Of a stretch of DNA of 64,000 nt, positions 1-8,468 are shown piece by piece. Positions within the stretch are counted from its first letter, which is position 1, and every line of letters begins with the position of its first letter. The stretch is taken from contig JBCBAP010000011.1 in assembly GCA_038532435.1 (NCBI GenBank), positions 1 through 64,000 of the forward strand, written 5' to 3'. Under the pieces are notes generated by a model that did no database searches, was not told where the DNA came from, and saw only the letters and a list, made by a program, of their open reading frames with translations. The position numbers and the translations under genes were made by a program. This DNA comes from JBCBAP01 sp038532435. Lineage in GTDB: Bacteria; Pseudomonadota; Alphaproteobacteria; Rhodobacterales; Rhodobacteraceae.

Positions 1-914
1 AGGTTGATGCCCACGAACATCACCGAGATCAGCATCAGGTACGCGGCCATCACCGGGATGTCGACGAACTGGATCGCGTTGATGAAGAGGAGGCCCACGC
101 CCGGCCACTGGAACACCGTCTCCGTGATGATGGCGAAGGCAATGATCGAGCCTAGTTGAAGCCCCGTCACGGTGATCACCGGCACAAGCGTGTTCTTCAG
201 CGCGTGGCGAAAGTTGACTGCGCGTTCCCGCAGACCGCGCGCGCGGGCGAAGCGGATATAGTCCGCGCGCAGGACCTCCAGCATCTCTGACCGCACGAGG
301 CGCATGATCAGCGTCATCTGGTAGAGGCCCAAGGTGATTGCGGGCAGGATCAGCGCCTGCACACCGCTCGGCGTCAGAAAACCGGTGGTCCAGCCGCCAA
401 GATCCACCGTCTCCCCCCGTCCGAAACTGGGCAGCCAGTTGAGCTCGACCGAAAACAGGTAGATGAGCAGGATCCCGATCAGGAAAGTGGGCAGGGAGAC
501 GCCGACGAGGGAGATCGTCATGATCGCGTTCGATGCCCATCCGTCCCGCCGGATCGCCGTGAACACGCCGAGGCCGACCCCCACGACGACGGCCAGGAGG
601 CCGGAGACAGCGGCGAGTTCGAGCGTGGCGGGAGCGCGCTCCGCGATGATCTCCGCCACGGGCCGCCCCTGCCGATAGCTGATGCCGAAATTGCCCTGAA
701 CCGCACCTTCGAGGAAGCGGTAGTATTGCACCACGAAGGGCTGATCGAGGCCAAGCTGGGTGCGCAACCGGTCGATGTCGGCGCCTGTCCGCTCCTGCCC
801 CAGCATGTTGTCGATCGGATCCCCAACGAAGCGGAACATGGAAAATGCCACGAGCCCGACGACCAGCAGCACGACAAGCGACTGGAACACACGCTGGATG
901 ACGAACGCGAGCAT
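1..914 (-). CDS. Oligopeptide/dipeptide ABC transporter permease (DppB type), C-terminus outside window
   Basis: Inner-membrane permease of a family-5 peptide-type importer. The visible 304 residues begin MLAFVIQRVFQSLVVLLVVG, a first membrane helix typical of DppB/OppB. A periplasmic loop with GNFGISYRQGRPV follows, then several hydrophobic helices, and the reading frame is still open at base 1. The ATG at 914 was chosen because it gives the canonical DppB N-terminus. Its natural partners, a substrate-binding protein at 2161-3720 and presumably a second permease and ATPases beyond the left edge, lie on the same strand. Two plus-strand genes sit between permease and binding protein, which is unusual for such operons. 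The substrate cannot be told from sequence. Confidence 0.93.
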   Translation of the reverse strand, partial: MLAFVIQRVFQSLVVLLVVGLVAFSMFRFVGDPIDNMLGQERTGADIDRLRTQLGLDQPFVVQYYRFLEGAVQGNFGISYRQGRPVAEIIAERAPATLELAAVSGLLAVVVGVGLGVFTAIRRDGWASNAIMTISLVGVSLPTFLIGILLIYLFSVELNWLPSFGRGETVDLGGWTTGFLTPSGVQALILPAITLGLYQMTLIMRLVRSEMLEVLRADYIRFARARGLRERAVNFRHALKNTLVPVITVTGLQLGSIIAFAIITETVFQWPGVGLLFINAIQFVDIPVMAAYLMLISVMFVGIN

Positions 915-1082
915 CGGGGAGCCTTTCGGAATGTAACCTCACATTTGTGCGGCGCGGGAGCGGGAGGGTCAAGCGGAACTCCGCCCACCACCCTCCAGGG
1001 CCAGGCAAACGCAGCTGACAGACCGTGTCAGGAGGGGGGCTGTAGGGTTCCCCTGCACCTCGCAACAGAAAGGAACAGCGAC

Positions 1083-1403
1083 ATGAGCAAGGTTGTCATC
1101 GAGGCCGTAACATTCCGGGTCGACCCGAAGGTGAGTGCGGAGGAGTTCGCAAAGCTGGCCGCGGCAACCCGCCCGGCGGTTGCGGCGATGCCCGGGTTCC
1201 GCCGCCGGGTCCTGTCCGTCGACGCGGAGGGGACGTGGCTCGATCACGTGGAGTGGGACAGCATGGAGGACGCGCAGGCAGCCGCCTGGAACATCTCTCA
1301 ACAGCCCAGTTTCGGGCCGTTTTCCAAGGCGATCGCTGCCGGGTCGGTGACCATGCGCCATGCGGACCTTGCGATGGTTCACGAGGCGGTGGTTGACGCC
1401 TAG
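1083..1403 (+). CDS. Small ABM/ferredoxin-fold-like protein
   Basis: A 106-residue protein starting MSKVVIEAVTFRVDP. Its pattern (beta strand, helix with AEEFAKLAAATRPAVAAMPGF, strand with RVLSVDAEGTWLDHVEWDS, then a helix) resembles the dimeric alpha-beta barrel of the antibiotic-biosynthesis-monooxygenase superfamily. That superfamily is seen here by pattern only. The ATG at 1083 follows an AGGAACAG-like ribosome site. The gene ends 3 bases before the WYL regulator at 1407, so the two are probably one transcript. Catalytic function is unknown, and many members of this fold are non-enzymatic. Confidence 0.75.
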   Translation: MSKVVIEAVTFRVDPKVSAEEFAKLAAATRPAVAAMPGFRRRVLSVDAEGTWLDHVEWDSMEDAQAAAWNISQQPSFGPFSKAIAAGSVTMRHADLAMVHEAVVDA

Positions 1404-1406
1404 ATC

Positions 1407-2117
1407 ATGCGGCGGACCGACCGGCTTTTCGAGCTCATCCAGATGTTCCGCGACGGGCGTATCCATCGCGGTCAGGAACTGGCGGACGCGCTGGGCGTGT
1501 CGGTGCGGACCGTCTACCGGGATGTGGAGACGCTCGTTGCCTCCGGCATTCCGGTGGAGGGCGCGCGGGGTGTCGGTTACATCCTGCGCGCGCCGATCTT
1601 CCTGCCGCCGCTCTCCCTGACTGTGGAGGAGCTTGCTGCACTGCAGTTCGCGGTGACGCTGGCCCGTCGGGCCGGGGATGGCGGAATGGCCGAGGCCGCC
1701 GGGCGCCTGATGGCCAAGATTGACGCGGTGATCCCCGACGGGCGGCGCAGGCGGACCTATCTGGGCGCGGTGGAGGTCTACGCCTCCGCCCCCGATCTGC
1801 CGGCCCGGCATCTTTCGGAAATCGGTGTCGCGGTCACCGGGCGGGAGCTGCTGGCGCTCAGCTACGAAAGTCTGAAGGGCGCGCGGACGCAGCGGACGAT
1901 CAGACCGCTGCGTCTGGAATTCTGGGGCCATGTCTGGACGCTCACGGCGTGGTGCGAGATGCGGGACGGTTTCCGTGTCTTCCGCGTCGACCGCATCCGC
2001 ACGCTCGACCGCTGCGGAACCTTCCGGCCGGAGCCGGGAAGGACCTATGAGGACTACCTCCTGACGGTCGCGGAAACTCCGCATCCGGCGGGAAAACCGG
2101 GGTCGCGCGGGGTCTAG
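1407..2117 (+). CDS. YafY-type transcriptional regulator with HTH and WYL domains
   Basis: A 236-residue DNA-binding regulator. Residues 1-60 carry a winged HTH of the HTH_11 type (RRTDRLFELIQMFRDGR, then LADALGVSVRTVYRDVETL). Residues about 135-210 form a WYL domain, with LLALSYESLKGARTQRTIRP followed by the barrel strands and FRVFRVDRIRTL. WYL domains sense small ligands or nucleic acids. The gene is almost certainly cotranscribed with the ABM-like gene just upstream, which makes that gene its likely target. It ends 43 bases from the convergent binding-protein gene. Confidence 0.92.
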   Translation: MRRTDRLFELIQMFRDGRIHRGQELADALGVSVRTVYRDVETLVASGIPVEGARGVGYILRAPIFLPPLSLTVEELAALQFAVTLARRAGDGGMAEAAGRLMAKIDAVIPDGRRRRTYLGAVEVYASAPDLPARHLSEIGVAVTGRELLALSYESLKGARTQRTIRPLRLEFWGHVWTLTAWCEMRDGFRVFRVDRIRTLDRCGTFRPEPGRTYEDYLLTVAETPHPAGKPGSRGV

Positions 2118-2160
2118 CCCCCACGCAATGCCTCGCGCTCCCCGCCGGGTGCAAAGCGTC

Positions 2161-3720
2161 TCAGTTCACCGTCACCCAGCGCAGGATGAAGAAGTTGTCC
2201 GGCCGCTGGACGAGGTCCACGTTTGTGCCCGTGCCCCACAGGAGCGGTTGCACATACATCGGAACGTAGGCCGTCTCCTCCTGCATGATCCCGGCCACCT
2301 CATCGAGCATCGCCTGCCGTTTGGTGTCGTCGATCTCCGACTGGATCATGGGAAGGAGCTCATCCACCCGGGCGTTCGAGTAGTCGCCGAAGTTCCAGGA
2401 ACCAAGCTTCGCCTCCGCGTCCGGAGTGTGGCCGAGGAACCGGATCGGATGCTCCGCGTCGAACGTGCCTGGGGACCAGCCAAGCAGGTACATGTCGAAA
2501 TTGTCAGCGCGAAGCTCCGGCCAGTAGTTGCGGACGGGCATGGCGTCGAGTTCCGCGGTGATGCCCACCTGCGCAAGCATCCCGGTGATGGCCTGACACA
2601 CGGCCTCATCGTTGAGGTAACGGTCGTTCGGGCACTTGAGCCCGAAGGAGAACCCATCCGCATACCCGGCCTGAGCCAGCAGCGCCTTCGCCGCTTCCGG
2701 ATCGTAGGCGGGGCGGGACAGACCGGCGGTGTAGCCGCGCATCGCCGGGCTGACGAGCTGGGACGCGGGCTCCGCTGCGCCGCGCATGATGGTGGCGAGG
2801 ATCGCGTCGACATTGATCGCCTGGGACACCGCTGCGCGCACACGGGCGTCCTGGAACGGGTTGGCGGATCCCGCTCCTGTCCCGTACTTCAGTGCCTCCG
2901 CCCCGTGGGGAAAGCCAAGCATGATCACCCGCGCCTCGATACCCCGGATGACCTTCACGTTGCCCCGATCCTCGAGCCGGGCGGCATCCTGAATCGGCAC
3001 CGGGTTGATCATGTCGACATCGCCCGACAGCAGGGCCGCAACCGCCGTCGCCGGGTTCTGGATCGGGGTGAACTCGGCGCGGGTCACGTTGTGCTCCACC
3101 TCGCCCCACCAGCCCTCGAAGGGTTCGAGCACCGTCTTGAGGCCCGGCTGGCGCTCGGTGAGCTGGAACGCCCCGGTGCCGTTGGTGTTGAGCGTTGCGA
3201 AATTCTCGGTGTCCTTGGCGGGCAACTCCGCACCGTTGGTCGCCGACCAGTCCGCGTCCATGATCATGAAGTTGGCGATGGAGTCGGGGAAGATCGGATT
3301 CGGCGCGGTCGTCATGAAATCGACGGTGTACTGATCGACCACCGTCACGTTGGAGACCGGTGCGAACCAGGAGGCAACGTCAGACGCCTCGGACGACGCA
3401 CGCTCGTAGGAAAAGAGGACATCTTCCGCGTCGAAGGTTGCCCCGTTGTGGAACGTCACGCCGCGACGCAGGTTGAACCGCCAGCCGTCGGTTCCCAGCG
3501 GCTCCCAGCTTTCCGCCAACGCCGGTTCGATGGCCATGTCCTTGCCCCGCCGGACAAGCCCCTCATAGACGTTGTTGAGAAAGCCGAGAACCGGTGCGGA
3601 ACTGACCGCGTGGGGGTCCATGGTCTGCGGGTCCGTGCCCGAGGCCCAGCGGAACGTTTCCGCGGTCGCAGGTGTCGTGGTCAGGAAAATCGCCGTCAGC
3701 GCAGTGAGGGTTCGCAGCAT
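2161..3720 (-). CDS. Periplasmic substrate-binding protein of a family-5 ABC transporter (first copy)
   Basis: A 519-residue SBP_bac_5 protein. A signal peptide of about 20 residues (MLRTLTALTAIFLTTTPATA) precedes ETFRWASGTDPQTMDPHAVS, the usual N-terminus of dipeptide/oligopeptide-binding proteins. Later landmarks are SWEPLGTDGWRFNLRRGVTF and CPNDRYLNDEAVCQAITGML. It delivers a peptide, sugar or similar solute to an inner-membrane permease, most likely the one at 1-914. The gene at 5917-7497 encodes a clear paralogue with nearly the same CPNDRY-N-DEA-CQA motif. Ligand unknown. Confidence 0.95.
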   Translation of the reverse strand: MLRTLTALTAIFLTTTPATAETFRWASGTDPQTMDPHAVSSAPVLGFLNNVYEGLVRRGKDMAIEPALAESWEPLGTDGWRFNLRRGVTFHNGATFDAEDVLFSYERASSEASDVASWFAPVSNVTVVDQYTVDFMTTAPNPIFPDSIANFMIMDADWSATNGAELPAKDTENFATLNTNGTGAFQLTERQPGLKTVLEPFEGWWGEVEHNVTRAEFTPIQNPATAVAALLSGDVDMINPVPIQDAARLEDRGNVKVIRGIEARVIMLGFPHGAEALKYGTGAGSANPFQDARVRAAVSQAINVDAILATIMRGAAEPASQLVSPAMRGYTAGLSRPAYDPEAAKALLAQAGYADGFSFGLKCPNDRYLNDEAVCQAITGMLAQVGITAELDAMPVRNYWPELRADNFDMYLLGWSPGTFDAEHPIRFLGHTPDAEAKLGSWNFGDYSNARVDELLPMIQSEIDDTKRQAMLDEVAGIMQEETAYVPMYVQPLLWGTGTNVDLVQRPDNFFILRWVTVN

Positions 3721-4442
3721 CGGGTGTCCTCTCGGTTGGGGGTGCCGGGTGGGGGGGCCAGGAGGCCAGTGATCCGAAGATAGTCTAACGGGATCACGAA
3801 CCCGTCATATCACAGGTTCGAGAGTAGCTATTCAGGATCGATGTCGGCGGTCGCCAGTTCTTACAATAAGTTGGCGCGTTCCACTGCAAACGAGTGCTTG
3901 ATCTGTGCGGCCTTTGGAGGCGTCTCTCTCGCACGGGACCAGCGACTCCAGCCACGACGCCGCCCGAGGCAAACGCATGCGATGTGTCGAGGGAGGGTCC
4001 CTTGCCTGTTTCTACGACGAAGCTGAGTGCGACACAGATGGTTGACGGTCTGGTGGTGGAAGACGTGGCTTCGTCCACGGAACAGTCGGAGGATCGGGTG
4101 TCATCCCCTCGATCCTCTTTGCGGCGGAAATGGTAAGGGCTGCGACAGAGGCCAGCCGGGCGACTGTTAGCCAAGATGCGCCCAACACGCCTCTTGTCGC
4201 AGGTCTCCCATTCGGTGCGGTTTCGACGCCTGCATCCGGCTCCAGTTCAGTGGCGATCCGACACGCGGCGAGGTAAGGCCGCGCCATCTTTGGAATGCTC
4301 GACGCCACAGAACGGACGGGTGAGGCGTGCCTTGGTGACATGTAACTGTCAGCCACTGATTGCCCGGCCATCAGAGGCCGGACAGCCTTCGATCAGGTCA
4401 CCCGGTTCGGTCTGACGGATCTGTCCGTTGGGCCGTCCCAGA
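3721..4442. other. 722-base region without a recognisable gene
   Basis: This stretch holds the promoter and leader of the binding-protein gene to its left and no protein I recognise. Open frames exist on both strands (for example 4012-4371 minus and about 4046-4276 plus), but their translations are rich in Arg/Ser/Pro and lack a good ribosome site. Base composition between about 3830 and 3910 is less GC-rich than the neighbouring genes. It may be a decayed gene or insertion. No inverted repeats or tRNA were found by eye. Confidence 0.5.
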
Positions 4443-5186
4443 TCATCCCGCCGTGCTCTCGCGGCGGGCGTAGATGTCCCCCGAGTTCGCCTCGTCGGGC
4501 AACGCATTGAGGTAGTCGGCCATGTCGGAGGCGGGGAGCCACTCGGTTTCGAACACATGGCTTTCCCCGCGGGAGAAGCGATACGCGGCGTAGCCGAGCA
4601 TCGCACACTGGTCGAGTGCAGCCTGTCCCGCCGCCCGCGCCGCCATGACCACCTCAAAGGAGAGATGAGGAACCGGTGCGCTGAGCCCGGCGAGGACCTC
4701 GGCCTCGAACCCCTCAACATCGATCTTGATGAAGTCCGGCGTGCCGTGGGTTTCGATCAACGTGTCGAGCGTGGTGACCGCGACGTCCTGTGTCGCGTCC
4801 CAGTGCTGTCCCTCCCACCCCTGGGCCCCGTCCGTTTCCGCGACGAACCCGTCCGACAGCGTCGATACGGTGGGATTGCTGGAATTCACGCGCATGGTCG
4901 CGCTGCCTGGCTCCGGCCCAGCTGCGGATTGGAGCAGCGTTACCTGATCGTCCCGGCCATGCAGCAGACGCAGCAGGTCGAACGCCGCCTGCTGGGGCTC
5001 AAGGGTGACGACCTTCGCCCCGAGCGCGCGAAAGGCACGCGTTCTGTCGCCCACATGTGCCCCCACGTCGAAGGCGAGCCCGCCGTCGGGCACGAACGGG
5101 CGATAAAGCTTCAGCAACCCGCGATGATGCCCCGCGCGCAGGCGGTAGACGGCAAGGGATCGCAGCAGAGGAAGGTATCGCGTCAT
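4443..5186 (-). CDS. FkbM-family SAM-dependent methyltransferase
   Basis: A 247-residue protein. The SAM-binding motif I is LAFDVGAHVGDRTRAFRALG (about residues 37-56), followed by VVTLEPQ. The family-typical DFIKIDVEGFEAEVLAGL lies in the second half. FkbM enzymes O-methylate sugars, polyketides or lipids. No glycan or polyketide genes lie nearby, so the substrate is unknown. It stands alone between two gene-poor regions, a setting consistent with acquisition or with loss of former neighbours. Confidence 0.92.
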   Translation of the reverse strand: MTRYLPLLRSLAVYRLRAGHHRGLLKLYRPFVPDGGLAFDVGAHVGDRTRAFRALGAKVVTLEPQQAAFDLLRLLHGRDDQVTLLQSAAGPEPGSATMRVNSSNPTVSTLSDGFVAETDGAQGWEGQHWDATQDVAVTTLDTLIETHGTPDFIKIDVEGFEAEVLAGLSAPVPHLSFEVVMAARAAGQAALDQCAMLGYAAYRFSRGESHVFETEWLPASDMADYLNALPDEANSGDIYARRESTAG

Positions 5187-5916
5187 TCGGGACTCTCATG
5201 GCGTCTGACGCGGTCACGCTAGAGCGCCGCGCGACCGGACGCGACCCATCCTCCCCACATCGTGAACCGGATTGGGCATCGGCTGCGCGGTCGGCTGTCC
5301 CGCGATTTGGGCTGTGTCTCCCTGGTCCTTGCGCGGGGAAAGTCTTGGCTGGTAGGTGCGCGATGCCCGTATCGGAGATGGAGCTCGGCGTCTGGATCTC
5401 TCTGCGCACAGGATAGCTCGGGCCTTAAGACCCAGGCTGCCGGTGAGAGCAGGCTTTCCCGGTCGATGCGGTCGATCCGCACGACCCAACATATGTCGAA
5501 CTTCGAATGGTGATCGATGACGATCACGCCGGCCCGAAGACTGGTCCGCAGAAAGCCGCATGGGTACATGTTGGTGATCTGCATTTGTGCTGCCGCGAAT
5601 TTCAGTTCCCCGCTGTATCCGGCAAAGGACGTGCGACGCTTCTGGCTCAGCGCAAGCGCACCGTCGTTGCGGACAGCTTTGCCGCTGGAGATGATCGGGG
5701 CGAGTGTGCCGACCGCAATCAATCAGTTCGGATCTGACAGAATGATCAGAGAGCGCCTTTCGGTGCGGGAGAGCCGTGAAGCGCGATCTCCACCTGTTCC
5801 AATGGGGATTTCGCCACGCTCAGATATGGCAACCCAATGTTTCAAATAAACTTTTTAAACGTCTTGGACAAAACCGGTCGGATCAGGCGGGCGCGTGTAC
5901 GCCCGCCTGTCGAGCT
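5187..5916. other. 730-base region without a recognisable gene
   Basis: No convincing coding region is visible. Overlapping frames on both strands (5219-5722 minus, 5507-5737 plus) lack family resemblance and good ribosome sites. The right end is AT-rich (AAATAAACTTTTTAAACG near 5845-5862) and then holds a perfect hairpin that probably terminates the gene to the right. With 3721-4442 it flanks the lone FkbM gene, so both may be scars of lost or inserted DNA. Confidence 0.5.
5884..5909 (-). terminator. Hairpin terminator of the second binding-protein gene
   Basis: A perfect 10-base inverted repeat, CAGGCGGGCG-CGTGTA-CGCCCGCCTG, lies 7 bases past the stop codon of the gene that ends at 5917. 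On the minus strand it is followed by a short T run about 10 bases further on, not immediately, so termination may be Rho-assisted. Confidence 0.7.
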
Positions 5917-7497
5917 TTACTGCATCGTGAAGTACTTGAACTTCGCCGTGTCGTCCGGTGCCACCACTGTGCCAACGCCGGAGGCCATTCCCCAGTTCAG
6001 CACCTGGTGGTGGATCGGCAGGTAGAGCACCTCTTCCTGCACCACGTCCCAGATCTCACCGATGGTCGCGTTGCGCTTTTCCAGATCGGTCATGGACGCG
6101 AGCGACACCACCTTCTCGTCGAGGTCCGAGTTGGTGAAGCGGGTGCCGTTCCAGGAGCCGTACTTCTCCCCCTTCGTATGGACGAGGAAGTTGAAGATGT
6201 ACTCGGAGTCGTAGGTCGGAACACCCCAGCCGAGCATGTAGAAGTCGGTTTCGAGGTTGTTGATCAGTGGGAAATGCTGCGCCTTCGGCTTCGCATCGAG
6301 CTGCACGTTCACGCCGATCTGGGCAAGCATGCCGACGGCTGCCTGGCAGATCGCCTCATCGTTGATGTAGCGGTCGTTCGGGCAGTCGAGCCGGATGGAG
6401 AAGCCGTCGCCGTAGCCTGCCTCAGCCATCAGAGCCTTTGCTTGCGCTATGTCCGTTGCGGGTACCTGATCGAGGTCAGCCGTCCAGCCGTTCACGAAGG
6501 GTGGCATGGCGACGCCCGCGGGAATCGACTGACCGCGCATCACCACCTGCTTGATGGCCTCGCGGTTGATGGCCATGTTCATCGCCTGGCGCACGCGCTT
6601 GTCCGCCAGCGGGTTGGCCCCGTCCACATTGTCTGCCGCGATATCATCATCGCCCTGGTTCATGCCGAAGAAGATCACGCGGTTTTGCGGTGCCGTGCGC
6701 ACGTCGAGCCCGTCCGTGTTCGCCACCCGCTGAAGATCCTGCACCGGCACATCCTGGATAAAGTCGACTTCGCCGGAGAGCAGCGCCGCGACCCGGGTCG
6801 CCGCGTTCTGGATGGGGGTGTAGATGATGTCCGTCACCGCCATCGGGAACTCGTCCTTGCCCCAGTAGGTCTCGTTGAGGGTCATCACCGTCTTCACGTC
6901 CGGTTCCCGGCTTACGAGCTTGTAGGGGCCGGTGCCGTTGGCGTTCTTGGCGGCAAACGTGTCCTCGCCACCCTCATAGTCCTGGACCTTCACGGCGTTG
7001 TTCGCCTCTGCCCAGTCCTTGTCCATGATGAACATGTTGGTGAGGTTGGACGGCATGATCGGGTTGGGACCGTTGGTGACGATCTCGATCACGTACTTGG
7101 AGGGCGCCCGCACTTCCGTGACGGAGGCCAGCAGTTCCTTGTAATCGCTGTCCGGGGTCATGGCCCGATCAAGCGAGAATTTCACGTCCTCGCTGTCAAA
7201 CTCGGCCCCGTCATGGAACGTCACGCCCTCGCGCAGGGTGAAGGTCCAGACGTTCGGATCCTCGGTCGACGGCGCCCATTCGGTGGCAAGCGCGGGGACG
7301 ATCGCGCCGGTCATGTCGCGCATCACCAGCGGCTCCATGATCTGGTGCGCGAGCGCGGATGTCGGCCCCTCGTTCTGCGCGTGCGGGTCGAGGGTCAGCG
7401 AGTCGCCGGCGCGGGCCCAGCGAAGAGTTTCCGCTGACGCGAACGACGCGCCGCACGCGAGGACCGTTGTCAGCATCAAGGCTTTTGTGACTGTCAT
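5917..7497 (-). CDS. Periplasmic substrate-binding protein of a family-5 ABC transporter (second copy)
   Basis: A 526-residue SBP_bac_5 protein. The signal peptide (MTVTKALMLTTVLACGASFA) is followed by SAETLRWARAGDSLTLDPHA. It is a paralogue of the protein at 2161-3720: both carry CPNDRY-x-NDEA-x-CQA, the GVTFHDGAEF/GVTFHNGATF strand and AxxRVRxAVxxAIN-type segments. No permease or ATPase is adjacent on this strand. It must therefore use components encoded elsewhere, perhaps the transporter at the left edge, which would give one importer two binding proteins. Its own hairpin terminator lies at 5884-5909. Confidence 0.95.
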   Translation of the reverse strand: MTVTKALMLTTVLACGASFASAETLRWARAGDSLTLDPHAQNEGPTSALAHQIMEPLVMRDMTGAIVPALATEWAPSTEDPNVWTFTLREGVTFHDGAEFDSEDVKFSLDRAMTPDSDYKELLASVTEVRAPSKYVIEIVTNGPNPIMPSNLTNMFIMDKDWAEANNAVKVQDYEGGEDTFAAKNANGTGPYKLVSREPDVKTVMTLNETYWGKDEFPMAVTDIIYTPIQNAATRVAALLSGEVDFIQDVPVQDLQRVANTDGLDVRTAPQNRVIFFGMNQGDDDIAADNVDGANPLADKRVRQAMNMAINREAIKQVVMRGQSIPAGVAMPPFVNGWTADLDQVPATDIAQAKALMAEAGYGDGFSIRLDCPNDRYINDEAICQAAVGMLAQIGVNVQLDAKPKAQHFPLINNLETDFYMLGWGVPTYDSEYIFNFLVHTKGEKYGSWNGTRFTNSDLDEKVVSLASMTDLEKRNATIGEIWDVVQEEVLYLPIHHQVLNWGMASGVGTVVAPDDTAKFKYFTMQ

Positions 7498-7604
7498 GTG
7501 TGACTCCCTGTCAGTGTTCTAACGCGAGTATGACCGTGTCCTGCGGGAGCGCAACCGGGGGGAGGCGAGATTCTGACCAGAAGGTCAAAGTTGCCCTGCA
7601 AACC

Positions 7605-8303
7605 TCACGCAGCGTGTGCAAGCAGCGGTTCGCGAACCGCCGCATGGTTTGATTGGTTCGGTCGGATGCAGACAAGCGTTGCGCCGAGCCCGCCCGCAGC
7701 CGCGCCACCCGCGACCTGAGCAATGTCCCGTCCGGCTGCGGCCGCCCAGGCGGTCAGGAGATGGCCGTGGCCCTTCGCCAGGTCCTCCCGCAGATCCACG
7801 GGGATCATCATCTGACGCCGGATCCCGGCCAGGATCTCTGCAAGCGTTGCAGCCGCAGAGCCGGTAAACAGGAAAGCGACCTGCGCAAGCCGGGGGTGTG
7901 CAGTTGCCAGATCAATGCGCGCCACGTCGCACCACCCTTTGATCCCCGGGCGAACAGGCGTGTCCGCCTCGCCCAGGACGCGTGCCCCCAGTGCCTCCGC
8001 CGCGCCTATTCCGCCATCGAGAGGACCCACACCGGACCCCGAGATCACGATTCGATCTGCCCGTGCGTCGAGCGCAGTTCGGACAAGGGACCCGATGCCG
8101 AAGCTCGAAACCCTGTCGAGGCAGCGGACGGTGAACGGTGCCCGGAACGGCGCGAGGTTGATGAGCGCAGTGACCTCCGCCCCTTCGTCTACGAGCGCGA
8201 TGGACGTCAGGATCGGGGTCAGTCGCGGTCCTGTCACCCGCCTGGCGATCAGGCGGAAGGAGGCGTCCGGTTCGAACTGGGCGGGACGGGGCAGAGAGGA
8301 CAT
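7605..8303 (-). CDS. Truncated, divergent glycerate-kinase-like protein
   Basis: A 232-residue protein matching the middle and end of type-1 glycerate kinases (usually about 380 residues). SSFGIGSLVRTALDARADRI matches the family's SYGVGELI-ALDxGA segment. GPLDGGIGAAEALGARVLGE matches the TNDGGAGMLxALG segment. IDLATAHPRL matches IDLSGLDPRL, and GGAAAGGLGA matches PGAGAAGGLGA. The N-terminal lobe and the GPQKGA loop are missing, so ordinary kinase activity is doubtful. The ATG at 8303 sits 35 bases after an ECF-type promoter shared with three other units in the island. I infer a regulated but repurposed or decayed enzyme. Confidence 0.72.
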   Translation of the reverse strand: MSSLPRPAQFEPDASFRLIARRVTGPRLTPILTSIALVDEGAEVTALINLAPFRAPFTVRCLDRVSSFGIGSLVRTALDARADRIVISGSGVGPLDGGIGAAEALGARVLGEADTPVRPGIKGWCDVARIDLATAHPRLAQVAFLFTGSAAATLAEILAGIRRQMMIPVDLREDLAKGHGHLLTAWAAAAGRDIAQVAGGAAAGGLGATLVCIRPNQSNHAAVREPLLAHAA

Positions 8304-8337
8304 CGGAAAGCTCCTTGTATGACTGGTTGTCGGGGAG

Positions 8338-8364
8338 ACAACGGTCGGGTGGGAGGTCTATTCC
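8338..8364 (-). promoter_or_regulatory. ECF-type promoter before the glycerate-kinase-like gene
   Basis: Read on the minus strand this is GGAATA, 15 bases, CGTTGT, ending 35 bases before the ATG at 8303. The same hexamers with the same 15-base spacer occur before the sigma operon, the protease and the hydrolase operon. Confidence 0.8.
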
Positions 8365-8468
8365 GATGGAGGCGAAGTGGTGGATCGCACGTATCCGCAC
8401 ATACCCCGCGCGCCGGGATTTGCGCACCGGGCGCCTTGTCGACTGTTTCTGAAGACAGTCATGAGATG

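Noticed and set aside
2128..3783. Long plus-strand open frame opposite the first binding-protein gene (also 5776-7437 opposite the second)
   Set aside because: Shadow frames caused by high GC; the minus-strand translations are clear SBP_bac_5 proteins with signal peptides, the plus-strand ones are Arg/His-rich with no family.
3794..4371. Overlapping minus-strand ORFs of 119-126 codons
   Set aside because: Composition rich in Arg/Ser/Pro, no ribosome site and no recognisable family; treated as non-coding.
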